From the NCBI GenBank assembly GCA_030761205.1, contig JAULJL010000032.1:4903134-4967133 (forward strand): a DNA stretch of 64,000 nucleotides, given 5' to 3'. Numbering within the stretch: position 1 is the first letter of the stretch; each line of letters opens with the position of its first letter. A program made the translations under genes and the position numbers. Shown here in pieces: positions 24,639-35,869 of the stretch. The notes under the pieces are model-generated. The model was not told the origin of the DNA, made no database searches, and saw nothing but the letters and a program-made list of their open reading frames with translations. Origin of the DNA: Fremontodendron californicum (lineage: Eukaryota; Streptophyta; Magnoliopsida; Malvales; Malvaceae).

Positions 24639-25640
24639 TCAAGCATAATATTTCTTCAATTCATCAGCGGTCACGGGACTTCTCAAGTCGTCACCGTCCA
24701 TTCGAGTTAAGATCAATACTCCTATAGAAAAATCTCTTTTCACCACATAGGGTCCTTTCCAATTCGGAGCCCATTTTCTATAGGGATCTTTCACAATAGG
24801 GAGAACCTTCCTCAGTACCAACTCCCCTTCTTGAAACTGCCTGGGATGAACCTTTTTGTTGTGGGCTCGAATCATCATTTTCTGATACATCTGCCCATGA
24901 CATTGATTTCAATCTTTTCTCCTCGATGAGATTCAACTGTTCATTGCGAGCTCTAACCCATTCTGCCTCTTCTTGGCCCACTTCCATCAAAACACTAAGT
25001 GAAGGGATTTCAACCTCAATAGGCAGCACTACTTCCATCCCGTATACTAGAGAAAATGGTGTGGCCCCTATAGATGTGCGAACCGAAGTACGATATGCGT
25101 GGAGAGAAAAAGGCAATATTTCATGCCAATCTTTGTACACATTAGTCATCTTTTCAACAATCTTCTTGATATTCTTATTGGCTGCTTCTATTGCCCCATT
25201 CATGTTCGGACGGTAGGGTGCCGAATTATGATGGTTGATCTTGAATTTGGTACATATTTCCCTCATCATCTTATTGTTTAGATTGAGAGCATTGTCTGTG
25301 ATTATTCTCTCTGAGAGTCCATATCGGCATATGATCTCTTTTTTTGACAAATCTGCACACCACTGACTTTATCACGTTGGCATAAAAGGCTGCTTCTACC
25401 CATTTTGTGAAGTAGTCTATGGTCACTAGGATAAAACGATGTCCGTTCGAAGCCTTTGGGGTAATAGGTCTGATCATATCCATTCCCCACATTGAAAATG
25501 GCCATGGAGCTATCATGACATGCAACGGCGATGGCGACACATGAATCTTATCGGCGTATATCTGACATTTATGGCGCTTTCGAGAATAATTGATGCAATT
25601 TCCTTCCATGGTTAACCAATAGTATCCGGCCCTCATAATC
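24639..25640 (-). pseudogene. int: Integrase domain of Ogre element B, decayed
   Basis: Integrase joins element cDNA to the chromosome. In sense order, an HHCC zinc-finger remnant (C-H-K-C-Q altered to R-H-K-C-Q) is near 25580. The catalytic Asp lies in T-I-D-Y-F-T-K-W (~25430) and the second Asp in I-I-T-D-N-A-L-N-L (~25300). The Glu is in M-N-G-A-I-E-A-A-N-K (~25195). A C-terminal segment ends in G-P-Y-V-V (~24740) and L-K-K-Y-Y-A then stop at 24639. The triad is present but spread over three frames (25636-25271, 25350-24778, 24890-24639). Frameshifts fall near 25340 and 24890. Confidence 0.9.
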
Positions 25641-25829
25641 TATTTAGCCAGCATGTGTCCATTCGCGTGGGTGCTACTTATCAAGATTTTGAGCTTTCGC
25701 AAAAATGATACACCTCAACAAAACCTTGTCTTTCCCTTTCTTGTAAAGGATTTCATCATCCAAGACAAAACCCATTGCCATTCTTCTCAAGGTTCTCTTA
25801 TCATTTTTCGTTTCTTGTTCGAGGTACCA

Positions 25830-26335
25830 TTAACTTTTGATGTATTGCAAGATGTTGTAATACCAAGGTTGACCATCTGCTTCTTGTTCGATACTCAAGC
25901 AGTGGGCAGGAGACTCATATATGCCCATTTTGATTGGCACAACTTCGGCCCCTTCATTCACTTTAAACATTGAGGATAAAGTGGCTAGAGCATCCGTCAT
26001 TCGGTTTTCTTCTATCAAACTACCTCTTCGAATTTAATAATCAAACTCAGTATAAGCTCCTTATATCGGATTAGCTTTGCACCCCGAGTTTCCCATTCTC
26101 CTCGCAGTTGGTATATCACCAAGGCTGAATCTCTAAAGACCTCTAGTGTTTTGATCTTTCTTTCTATGGCAGCATGAAGACCTATAGTACATGCTTCATA
26201 CTCAGTGGTATTGTTGGTACAATCAAAATACAATCTGGAAGTGAAAGGATAATAATATTCCTAAAAGGATATAAGCACTGCACCGATTCCATGCCCCATG
26301 GCATTAGATGCGCCATCAAAATACATTTTCTAGGT
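25830..26335 (-). pseudogene. Second, archaeal-like RNase H (aRH) and connector, element B
   Basis: After the RT-linked RNase H comes a second RNase H, the mark of the Tat/Ogre branch. Y-F-D-G-A-S-N-A-M-G is near 26320, N-N-T-T-E-Y-E-A-C near 26215, and F-R-D-S-A-L-V-I-Y-Q near 26130. These give the expected Asp, Glu and Asp. The domain is split between frames near 26240, and a stop lies just before the first motif. The following 62-codon frame (26018-25830) resembles the connector to integrase. Confidence 0.8.
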
Positions 26336-26940
26336 TTTCTTCTCAAAGAAAGTCCCTTCTTCTTGCAAAACACACATTAGGTCTTCGTCAGGAAAATCAA
26401 AGTCCAGGGGCTCGTAATCCTCTACTGCTCGACTTGCTAGAAATTCGGCTACTACGCTACCCTTTATAGCCTTGTGGCTCACATAAACAATATCATATTT
26501 GGAGAGTAAAACTTGCCACCTCGCCGTTCTTCCTGACAACGAAGGCATCTCGAATACGTATTTAAGGGGATCTAATTTTGTAATCAGCCATGTCGTGTGA
26601 TACAGCATGTACTGTCTGAGCCTTCGGGCAGTCCAGGCTAAGGCACAACAAAGCCTCTCTACCAAAGAATATTTCAACTCGTACTCAGTGAACTTTTGGC
26701 TGAGGTAGTAGAGGACCTGTTATTTCTTTCCAGTTTCATCATGTTGTCCCAACACACACCCCATGGACCTTTCAAATACTGACAAGTATAATATTAGCGG
26801 CTTTCCTAGTACTGGTGGCATTAGTACTGGTGGATTGGATATCTAATGCTTGACCTTATCAAAGGCTATCTGGCATCCTTCATCCCATTCCCCTGGATCA
26901 TGCTTTCGGAGTAACTTGAAGATCAGGTCGCACTTATCGG
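26336..26940 (-). pseudogene. RT-linked RNase H (pRH) and tether, element B
   Basis: Continuation of the polyprotein after RT. The frame 26677-26330 includes Y-S-L-V-E-R-L-C-C-A-L and a run typical of the degenerate RNase H of Tat elements ending near R-T-A-R-W-Q-V-L-L-S-K-Y-D. In-frame stops and a shift lie between 26945 and 26680. I cannot see a complete catalytic set here, consistent with a non-catalytic tether in this lineage. Confidence 0.75.
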
Positions 26941-26944
26941 TCAG

Positions 26945-27880
26945 TTAGGAGATGAACCGAGCGATATAATTCAGCCTACCCAAAAAGTTTATTTCTTCTT
27001 TCTGTGTACGAGGGGGAAGCAAGATTTGAATGGCTTTCACTTTATCCGGATCAATCTCGATCCTTTTTTGGCTAACAATAAAGCCCAATAGCCTTCCCAA
27101 AGTGACTCTAAAAGTACACTTTCTCGGGTTGAGTTTAAGTTGAAATTTTCTCAACCTTTCAAAGAGCTTTTTAAGATTCACAATGTGTTCGTCCTCTCCT
27201 TGCGATTTTGCTATCATATCATCGACATAAACTTCGATTCCTTTGTGCATCATGTCATGGAATAAAGTCATCATGGCCCTTTGATACATTTCCCCAGTGT
27301 TTTTCAACCCGAATAGCATCACCTTATAGCAAAAGGTTCCCCACATCGTCACAAATATGGTTTTCTCCATATCCTCAGGTTCCATCTTTATCTGATTATA
27401 CCCTGAGAACTCGTCCATGAAGGAAAACACGAAATTCTTGGCGGTATTATCGACTAAAGTATCAATGTGAGGCAACGGGAAATTATCCTTGGGGCTTGCC
27501 TTGTTCAGATCCCTGTAATCGACACACATCTGTACATTGCCATCTTTCTTTGGAATCGGGACAATGTTCGCTACCCACTTCGGGTATTTTGCCACTTCCA
27601 AGAATCCGACATTGAATTGCTTCTTCATTTCTCTTTCACTTTTAATAGTATTTCGGGCCTCATTCTTCTTAGTTTCTACTGAATCGGCTTTCAATCTGGT
27701 TTGAACGAAAGTTTATGAACCACAATATCAGGGTCTAACCCCAGCATGTCTTGGTACAACATGCAAACACATCCGCGTATTCCCGGAGTAGACTTATCAA
27801 ATCTTTCTTTATTGATGGTAACATGGCAGTCCCTATCTTAACTTCTCTTATTTCTTCCCCATCCCCTAAATTTATCACTT
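26945..27880 (-). pseudogene. rt: Reverse transcriptase domain of Ogre element B
   Basis: Copies element RNA into cDNA. The open stretch 27694-26945 (249 codons) holds R-D-L-N-K-A-S-P-K-D-N-F-P-L, the motif-A Asp in F-S-F-M-D-E-F-S-G-Y-N-Q, F-G-L-K-N-T-G-E-M-Y-Q-R, and Y-V-D-D-M-I-A-K-S with both catalytic Asp residues. The conserved M-P-F-G is M-L-F-G here and A-T-Y-Q is E-M-Y-Q. Upstream sequence (27880-27700) encodes the usual N-terminal lead-in, E-Y-A-D-V-F-A, followed by a 1-bp loss near 27762 that shifts the frame. Stops after 26945 separate it from RNase H. Confidence 0.92.
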
Positions 27881-28063
27881 CCAACTATTCTTTGTGAGGT
27901 AATACTTGTTTCTCCTCTTGTTTATTATTCTCAACAAATCTGGAAATAAATCACAGTCTTCGACATCTTTGTCAGCGTCGAAATCACCCGTACAGATAGT
28001 TTTTTCAAAATTAATTTCAGAATTATTGACAAGACGGTCCTCATATTCTGTATCCAGGCACCT

Positions 28064-28200
28064 ATAAATAGGTGAGAAAGATATAGGAAGACATATAGGT
28101 AATAATAATGAAAGAATAAAAGAATGTGGACACATCAATATGAAGGAAATGCATCATGGTTGTTATTTATTAAATGATAATCTTTAAACATAAGCCCGTA
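28064..28200 (-). other. Probable intron / splice acceptor between PR and RT (element B)
   Basis: Sense sequence runs through a pyrimidine- and A/T-rich stretch to 'cacctatttatag', an AG acceptor at 28065-28064. The downstream frame opens with C-L-D-T-E-Y-E-D and an acidic stretch. The upstream frame ends soon after 28190. Ogre elements are known to splice a short intron between the gag-pro and RT parts. The donor is not certain; a GT lies near 28188. Confidence 0.45.
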
Positions 28201-28760
28201 CAAAGGACTCTTAATACCTTTGGGCAAGGGCAATTAAGGTTGATTCGAGCATTACACTGGAGTAGACCTATAAATATGGGAAGTTCAGTCACGCTCCAAT
28301 TGGTTAGCTCATAACCCAGTGGGCAAGGACGCATCATCCAACTAGTGCCCTCCTCTCCCTGTTCCTCTATTTCAGCCATACTGACCATCATTGCATATGG
28401 TTGTTTGTCTCCAACTCCATAAAGTTTCTCAAAAGCCTGCTCCAGCAAGACCATCACATCTTCAAAATTCTTACTCCTAAACTCAAATTCGACTGAGCGA
28501 AAGATGTGAAGGATTGGCGAGAAAGTCATGGACTCCCACTCCAAATCCACACCCGCAAAATGGGCTATCCTCTTTTTACGGTTCTTCTCAATTTGTTTCC
28601 TTTTCTCGTGAGCTTTGGGGAGATATCCGAGATCGAATTGGTCTTTCTTCCCGGCCACTTCTATTGCTCTAGCCAACCCATGCAGGTACTTCCCTAGTCT
28701 TTTTCCTGCCCTACAGCCTTTTCCAACTGTTGTTCTCACTCCCAACCTAGTATTCTAGGA
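28170..28760 (-). pseudogene. G-patch-like segment and linker after protease (element B)
   Basis: A frame from 28745 to 28170 (191 codons) begins with G-V-R-T-T-V-G-K-G-C-R-A-G-K-R-L-G-K-Y-L (then H-G). This fits the core spacing of a G-patch (G-a-x2-G-x-G-h-G-x4-G) with one Gly replaced by Arg. G-patches bind RNA or helicases. Downstream lies a Lys/Arg-rich linker (H-E-K-R-K-Q-I-E-K-N-R-K-K-R) and a variable acidic part. It follows the protease and precedes the putative intron. A frame break lies at ~28750. Confidence 0.55.
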
Positions 28761-29215
28761 GAGCCTTGGCTTCAAAATTTTATGCCCCTCAGTGACGAAC
28801 ACGGCATTGACAAATTCTAGTGCCCTGAATGAGCATTCTACAGTATCTTCATTTACCTCTATGTAGGGGGTATCATTAGATGCAGAAGCAATAATATCCT
28901 CTTCTCCTGACACGCTGATCAAGCGCCCTTCCATTACAAATTTTAGCTTTTGGTGGAGAGATGAGGCACAGCCCCGACAGAGTGAATCCACGGCCTTTCC
29001 AGCAAGCAATTGTAAGATGGGGTATTGTCCATCACTTGAAAATCGACCTTATAGGTATAGGGATCTATCTGGAGTGGGATCTTAATGTTTCCCATCACCT
29101 CTAAACGAGTGCCATTAAAAGCCCTGATAATGGTATGACTCGGCAGCATGCAGGACATATCCATTGGCAGTTTTGACAAGGTAGCCAATGGCATCACTTT
29201 CAAAGACGATCCATT
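28755..29215 (-). pseudogene. pro: Aspartic protease domain of Ogre element B
   Basis: Cleaves the polyprotein. The catalytic D-N-G-S-S lies at ~29212-29196, in the frame of the 29203-28943 segment. It is followed by V-M-P-L-A-T-L-S-K-L-P, M-G-N-I-K-I-P-L, F-Q-V-M-D and L-L-E-R-P-W-I-H-S, the usual end of the fold. A 1-bp shift at ~29200 separates it from the preceding gag-pro linker, and another near 28980 leads to the next frame (29009-28755). The active-site Asp is retained but the reading frame is not. Confidence 0.85.
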
Positions 29216-29850
29216 GTCAAGGATACTCGGGGTAGAATGTGCCCTTTGCAGGTGGTAGTGATCTGAAGGGCCTTGGTGGATCCTATTCCATTTGGCGATA
29301 TCTCATCATAGCTGAAGGAGATGTAATCATCTGCTGTGATGTTTCCCACTAACCAATCTAATTTCTCCACAGATATATTGTTGGCTACATAAGCCTGATT
29401 CAAAATTCTCAATAGAGCATTTCGGTACGACTCTAAGTTTAACAGCAATGAAAGTACTGAAATTCTCGCCAGTTGGCGATGCAACTGTTCTACCATACTG
29501 TACTCGTTGTGCTTGATGAATTTTAAGAACTCACAGGCTTCATTCTCATTTACTGGTTTCTTTACCTTACTAGTTGGGGTTGGATCTTTTTCAACTTCAA
29601 CTAATTGTTCTACCTCCATAGGGTCTAGTCCCACAGCCCTTTCTCCTTTGTCAGGCCCCCCTGTCTTTCCAATTTCAACTACCGTAGGGGCATAACATCT
29701 ACCACTCCAAGTAAGGTGCCCCACTCCGGTTACATCCACGGCTACTGCCTGATGGTTTGAAGATCTTGGCATCGCTATACCGCATTCATACTTCCATGGA
29801 ATCTTCCCGTCTCTTTTGTAAGGAAAAGGTGACGGTAATTCTATGATCAT
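29200..29850 (-). pseudogene. Gag-protease linker region, element B
   Basis: A 216-codon open stretch with Y-K-R-D-G-K-I-P-W-K-Y near the start and a charged Pro-rich middle. A conserved helical block follows (A-C-E-F-L-K-F-I-K-H-N-E-Y-S, then R-N-A-L-L-R-I-L-N-Q-A-Y-V). This is the segment found just before protease in Tat/Ogre polyproteins. It runs out of frame exactly where the protease motif begins. Confidence 0.75.
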
Positions 29851-29982
29851 CTTTGGAGTGGGTCCCTCAATTGCTGGACTAGCCTTTTTCTCGGGTTAAT
29901 CATAGTATACGATTAGGAGTCTATCCATCCCATAACAGGTCTCATTCATACTTATTTCTGGATCCTTTATCTTCTCAAAAAA

Positions 29983-31886
29983 CTAAGCCTCGCCCATATC
30001 GATCATCTTTTGAACTTTTGCTAAGAATTTTCCACAACACTGAATGGTGTGCCCTTTGTACTCATGATATTGGCAGAAGTCCTCTATCTGGCTGAATATC
30101 TCCCTTACATATGATTTCAGCTTAAACAAACCCACTTTGACCATCTCAAACCATACTCTGCTCATAGGCGTTTTTACTTTCCTGATATCATTTTTTACCC
30201 GTTCATCCTCCCCCAACATGATGGCATTGACCTTGGCCTTCGTATGATTAGGCAACGGATTTCCCGTGACATTAGGTCCACTTTTCAGTCCAAATTTCAA
30301 GATTCCTGTATCAATAAGGCTCTGAACCTTGCGTATGAAAGCAGTACAAGTCTTGATCAAGTGTCTTTGGATGCCCATATGGTACGAGCAGTGAGTGTTG
30401 GAATCATACCACTCGGGATAAGAAGGTTTTAAAGGTTAGAGGTACACAGGCGCAACGAGTTGACCTTATAGAAGCTTCGGGTATAACTTGCTGTAAGCAG
30501 TGGGGATAGGGTCATATTGAGGTTTTTGGTTATTCCTCACAGGCCTTTGATCATTTTGGGGATATTTTGTATGTTTGGGGTAGTGTTTGGTGGAATGGCT
30601 ATCTGAGGAGATATACTAGTCGGATATAGTTGATGAGGGATAGCCGTGTAAGAAAAAGGGTTCTGAGTGAGGCTATTTTTATAGCCGGGTAGTAAGGGTT
30701 GTAAGTCGGGTAAGGTGTATAAGGTGCTAGAGGTGAAAAAGAACGATTATTGAAACTGACTGCATGAGCCTCCTTTTTTTTCTTGGTAGGAGTTCTTTTC
30801 TTTTGGGCGACTTGTTCCCCACTTCCTATCTTTCCACTTTTGATCGTGGTTGCAATCAACTCTCCAGATATGACCATATCTGCAATATTTTTGGTGGCAT
30901 TACCCACCAAGTTCTCATAGTATGGCGTCTTTAGGGTGTTGATGAAGAGAACTGTGGTTTCTTTATGAGTCAGGGGTGGCTGCACTTGGGTAGCCATGTC
31001 TGTCCATTTTTGAGCATACTGTTTAAAACTTCAGTATCTTTCTTCTCCATGTTTTGCAGAGACAACCTGTCGGGTACCATGTCAGAGACGTTCTTATAGT
31101 GTTCTAAGAAGGCACTAGCCAAATCTGTCCATGATCGAATCTTGCTATGGGTGAGTTGATTGTACCATCGAGTGGCAGATTCGGTGAGGCTATCTTGGAA
31201 ACAGTGGATAAGCAATTTCTCATCACTATTATGTCTGGTCATTTTCCTGCAATACATTGTCAAATATGCTAAAGGATTGGTGGTCCCGTTATACTTCTCA
31301 AAGTCCGGCATCTTGAACTTGGGTGGGATCACTAAACCGAAGACTAAACTTATTTCAATGGCATCGAGGCTTCCAAACAATTCTGCTCTTTCCACGACCT
31401 TCAGTCTTTCTTCAATAGCTGATACTTCTTTTGTGCTTAAGCTATTTCTTCCCTTTTTAGTTTCACCACTTTCCTCTTCTCTTGTTCGGCTAGCTCATCC
31501 AGGTCTGGGATATCGATAGGGTCTATCGGGAGGGTCCCAAGGTTTACCTCAACTGGCATCTGTTTCTGTGCCCCTGTGTTGGGCTGAATATACACGAAAG
31601 ACATTTTAGCTGTCGGAGATGGAGTATCTACGTTCTGTGTAGGTTGGCCGTTTGTCGATATGGCTTCCTGCTGCCCTTCTTTTCCCCTTTGATGTCCAGA
31701 TTCTAAACCCACGGCTAAATTCTCCATGTGTCCCTTTTCATTAACTGCGATGGCCACAAGTTCCATCAGCTTAATCATCTGATCCCTTGATTCGGCCTGT
31801 GACTTGGACAATTGTTCTTTCAACTCATCCTGAGCCCTTTCCATTCTCTCTATTCTCTCCATTTAGGCCATTTGTTCATTTTCCAT
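29983..31886 (-). pseudogene. gag: gag of Ogre element B, decayed
   Basis: An upstream ATG (31886) opens M-E-N-E-Q-M-A, then TAA at codon 8 (31865-31863), followed in frame by ATG 31862. The N-terminal 142 codons (31862-31437) are a Gln/Glu-rich coil and a Pro-rich part. The capsid domain (31395-30970) has F-E-K-Y-N-G, H-C-F-Q-D-S-L and R-W-Y-N-Q-L. A frameshift near 30980 moves it to 30997-30599, and another to 30378-29983. The last part ends with C-Q-Y-H-E-Y-K-G-H-T-I-Q-C-C, a C-X2-H-X4-H-X4-C knuckle rather than the common CCHC. At least three breaks make it non-functional. Confidence 0.88.
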
Positions 31887-32204
31887 GATCCTAACCTGGG
31901 ATCGAGTATAATACTGATGTGGAGTGCTTCTTTTGGGGAGCTTCGGTGGGCACCCAATTTTCGAACCTTGGTGTAAATACCATAGATTAGAATTTCATGG
32001 CATATCTTTTTATTAAATGCTTGCAAAGGATGAATAAATCAATGCATGATTGGTCAAACCAATGGATGAATGAATGTATTCTTCTTTAATTGTATGAAAT
32101 GATGCAAACAATAATATTCGCCTTAAGATCAAATTCCAACACAAAGGTTTTTCATTAATTCATGGGAACTTGTTACATATCCTTTCTCACTCTCGGGTTA
32201 CATA
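31887..32204 (-). other. ORF1-gag spacer of element B
   Basis: About 320 bp between the end of ORF1 and gag. Short 'gaatgaatg' and 'aatgatgcaaac' runs, no repeat array, no ORF. Element A has the ~90-bp minisatellite at the equivalent place. Confidence 0.5.
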
Positions 32205-34335
32205 AAAAAATCGTATTTGCTCATATTGGTCTTGAGCCTCTTCCAGGAAATTCAATAGGCACTGCCTTGACCACAACCTTGTGAATTTGCCTAGTCAAGT
32301 GGTCTATATATTGCTGCCATCCCAAAGTCTCAATCTTCCACCTAGAGCTAGCATCTAAAGCTAGGTCATTTGCCTTGCTCCATTCGACCTTCTTCTCTCT
32401 GTATTCTCGGATGATGGCATCGATGTTAGTCTTCCAATCTTGCAACTGATGCTCTAAGGTCTAAATGGTCACATGGAGTGTCTCATTCTCTTGGCGTAGA
32501 ATGGATGTCCTTTCCCTCTCATTTCCCAACTTTGCTTTCAATAGCTCATTCTCTTGCAGGCATCTTTCCAACTTGGTCGATATCAGTGATCGTGCATCTC
32601 CCTATTTTTGTCGCTTATGAGAAAATCGGGACTCTTTTTCCTTGCTGTCCTTAGCTTTACCCTTTCAGAAGTCCAATTCTTTCTGAAGTTTTTCTATCTC
32701 TTTCTTATGGACGCTCAGAGACCTACTAGTTCCAGTGAACTGTCCCTTGGTTCTTAGCCTGTTGTTCTCTTGATGCAAGTCCCGTATATTGGATTGCACC
32801 GTGTCTCGCTCTTTAACCAACCTTCATGCCTTGGCCTCTTGGATTTCAAGGTCGGTCTTCAAATTTTTGACTTCCTCTTGAAGCTTATCATACTCACGCT
32901 TCGGTTTCCCTTTGTCCTTCTCTAATTCTTGCCTGACAAACTCAATCTCTGAGAGTACTACCGGCTCTGGTTGAAGGATTACTGGATAGACAGAGGCATC
33001 ATTGGCAAGGAGCACTATGTCGTGGACCCTCTTGGCTCTCCAAACCAAATATCTAGGAGTAGCGTTATTGGTATATCTCCCCAATTCTAATCGGTGCAAC
33101 TTTCTCCACGCCTTGATGACCTCACGTATTTCCTTCATGTACCCGGGCCCATCATATGTGAAATCCACCAAAGCAAGCCCATGAGTCATCGGGATGAACT
33201 GCTAAGACCCATACTATCTTCGTACTAGGAGAGGTGCATAGCTGATAGCTCCCCAAATTCCCATTGATGGAACCCATAGTTTGTCTCCACAACTATACAG
33301 AATGGATCCCATCGGCATCCATGGAGCTCTTTAAGTGACGCCCTCTCGAGCTAAGCGACGAAGAGTCATTATCCATTGTTTCTTATCTCCTTTTCTCGGC
33401 CATTCTTTTTTACAAAATTCTTTAAGAGGAATGAAAGTCCTGATGTAGGGACAAAGCTTTTCCTTATCATCCCCCCAGAAATGACTTTGGATCTAAACAT
33501 ACAGGAGTTGTGCACATCCCTTGAAACGTCCCTCGCCTTTTCTCTGCCAGAAATTGAGTGACCTAAATGTCTCGGCACGAATAACAGGAGCAGGATCAAT
33601 TTGTTTGCCTAGGCACTCAAAGAAATTCACTACAGCCATCTCAATGTGCCCCAAGATCTTTGGAAATATCACCAAACCATAGATTGCCAAGGCGAAGACA
33701 TCCACCACACGATCGTTCCCCGGATTGTTCATGATATAATCTCGTAGGAATACCCATGGAATATAAACACTCGAATCCTTCTTCTTAATATTTGGGGAGT
33801 TGATTGGAATCTCCATACCCAACATGTCGGATAGCTTCCTACGAAAGCTAACTGTCTTTTGTTGCTTGCAGTATATCTTATTAGGGGTGGATGACTTGAT
33901 ACGGAGCAAGATTGATTACTCCTCGATGGTGGGTGTCATATCTTCCCGATTGAATGTGATGCATCGGTAAAAGGGATCCAAAAACTACACCACTGCCCTG
34001 ATCAACTTCTCATCTATCTGGACCGGGAGAAGTAATGCTATGTAGCCATACTTCTTGGTGAACTCATTTTTCCTTGCAATTCCCCATTATCCCCAAATCT
34101 CCTCTAATTCTGTTAAATCATTCCGACCTAGATCTAAATGGACTTGAAGCTTCCAGTCAAGCAGTCTCTCTTGTCAACCTGATGTTTTTCTGACTCTATT
34201 CGGACCTCTCGGTATGTCTTAGAAATAACTGACATTGGAGCAAGATCTCGGTGTTCCATGACTGTAACAAAACCCTTCTGATTGGAATCCGTCTTAATGT
34301 AAATACTCCTAAGTGACCATGATGCATGCAACGAA
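32205..34335 (-). pseudogene. Ogre ORF1 (extra ORF before gag), decayed
   Basis: Ogre elements carry an ORF of unknown role between the leader and gag. Fragments in sense order: 34331-34134 (E-H-R-D-L-A-P-M-S-V-I-S), then 33909-33493 with Y-I-P-W-V-F-L-R-D-Y-I and V-D-V-F-A-L-A-I-Y-G-L-V-I-F-P, matching the plant domain of unknown function typical of this ORF. Next, 33189-32824 is a mixed region turning into a predicted coiled coil (E-F-V-R-Q-E-L-E-K-D-K), and the coil continues to 32221. At least four frame breaks or stops. Its function is not known and I do not assign one. Confidence 0.75.
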
Positions 34336-35096
34336 AGAAAAGAAAAACGAAAACAAACAAAACAAAGGGAAACAAGTCAGTATTGGTATATAATAATCAT
34401 ATCAATGCGATATTGAAATAGCTAAAGGTGAGAAAGGTTCATCCGAGTGTTCCTAGCTTCGATATTTCGAACAAAAAATTGGCATGGTTTTGCCTAGGTT
34501 CACTACATATGGTTGCATTAGGTTCTAAAAAAAGCTTTTTCTCCTTACTGTCGTCGGTGAAGACTAGTAAGGCACCCCGATAAAAGCGGGTCCAATTTGT
34601 TAGAGTGTATTTCCTAGGCCTATACGGAGGTTATCACCCCACGAAGGCGTAGTAGTCTACTACTCCAAAAGTGTTTCGCTAGCCCATATGGAGCTTAACA
34701 CCTCACGAGAGCGTAGTTACTTTACTTCCACCTAAAGGACGGAACCCGGGTAGAGGGTTCATGTTATGCAAATGCGAGTATAGTGTATGAGGAGGAACAA
34801 ACAAACCTTTCACCACCTATTCTATACCGCTATCCTAAAACCCGAGCAATTTAATAAAGGCAAAATTAAACCATGTAAACATTAATTAAATAAAGAATAA
34901 TAATGACATGTTAAATTAAATAACCAGAAAACAGCAAAAATATGCATGCACATGAGAATGGACACATTTAAAACATTTGATTATTTTCAAAAAATTTCTT
35001 TATTAGAAAATGGAATTAAATGTAAACGCCAACCCAAAACCGACAAAACTGAGACTTTTGATAACGCATGAATAATTCCAGGCCTAACTCTCTAAA
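34336..35096 (-). other. Leader of element B
   Basis: Runs from PBS to ORF1. Holds the block (34440-34750) that is also A's leader remnant, including 'cctaggcctatacggaggtt' and 'gtcctttaggtgg' in sense. No ORF. Confidence 0.65.
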
Positions 35097-35097
35097 T

Positions 35098-35115
35098 TCC
35101 CCAGCGGAGTAGCCA
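35098..35115 (-). other. Primer binding site of element B
   Basis: Sense TGGCTACTCCGCTGGGGA starts three bases after the LTR end CA. It begins with TGG, the complement of tRNA CCA. Ogre elements have been reported to use tRNA-Arg. I cannot confirm the match without a tRNA set. Confidence 0.6.
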
Positions 35116-35869
35116 AGCTGTTGATACGTGATCTGGGGGACCCGTTCGAGTAAGGGGAAAACAAGAAGCAAAGGAAAAGATGACTTAATTCCTCTTGAAA
35201 TATAGGTCGATGGTATGAAAACATCCTCGAAAAAAAAAGAGTCGCCACCAATCTTTTTTGGCTGGGTATGATCGGCCACCTATTAAAATCGATTTTTATA
35301 AAAACATTTTTAAATTAATTAAAATATTTTTTAAAACCAATTTTGTAGTCTGCGCTTTAAACCAGAGAAAACAAGTGTGGGTTCGGGAGTCGGTTACGTG
35401 CGGGAAAGGATTAGCACCCCCATAACACCCGTATGAAATGGTACCTTATTAGTCGTGCGTTATCTCGCATCTCAGTAAAAAAGTCAGTTTTGAAGTTGGC
35501 ATTTATAAATAATTCCCTTGAAAATTCATATTTTATTTGAAAAGGACCCCAAATTTACCAGCATAAAATTTTCCATATTTTCTGACAGACTAAGCAAAAT
35601 ATGGAATTTTTCATTGATTTTAAAATTCTCTGAATCATTTTCATTTTAAAAAGAATATTCCGTTATTAATGATAATTGATGATATCCTCTCTGACATACC
35701 CAACAGAGAATTCATGAATTATTGTAACTCGGGAATAATCTTAATTTACAAAAACATCTTTTGTAAAAACATAGAAAATGGTTATGATTATGCAAAAATG
35801 TTACTAAGATAGGAATTAAATAATCATGCATATTTATCATGTCATGATAAAATTTTATTATGATATATT

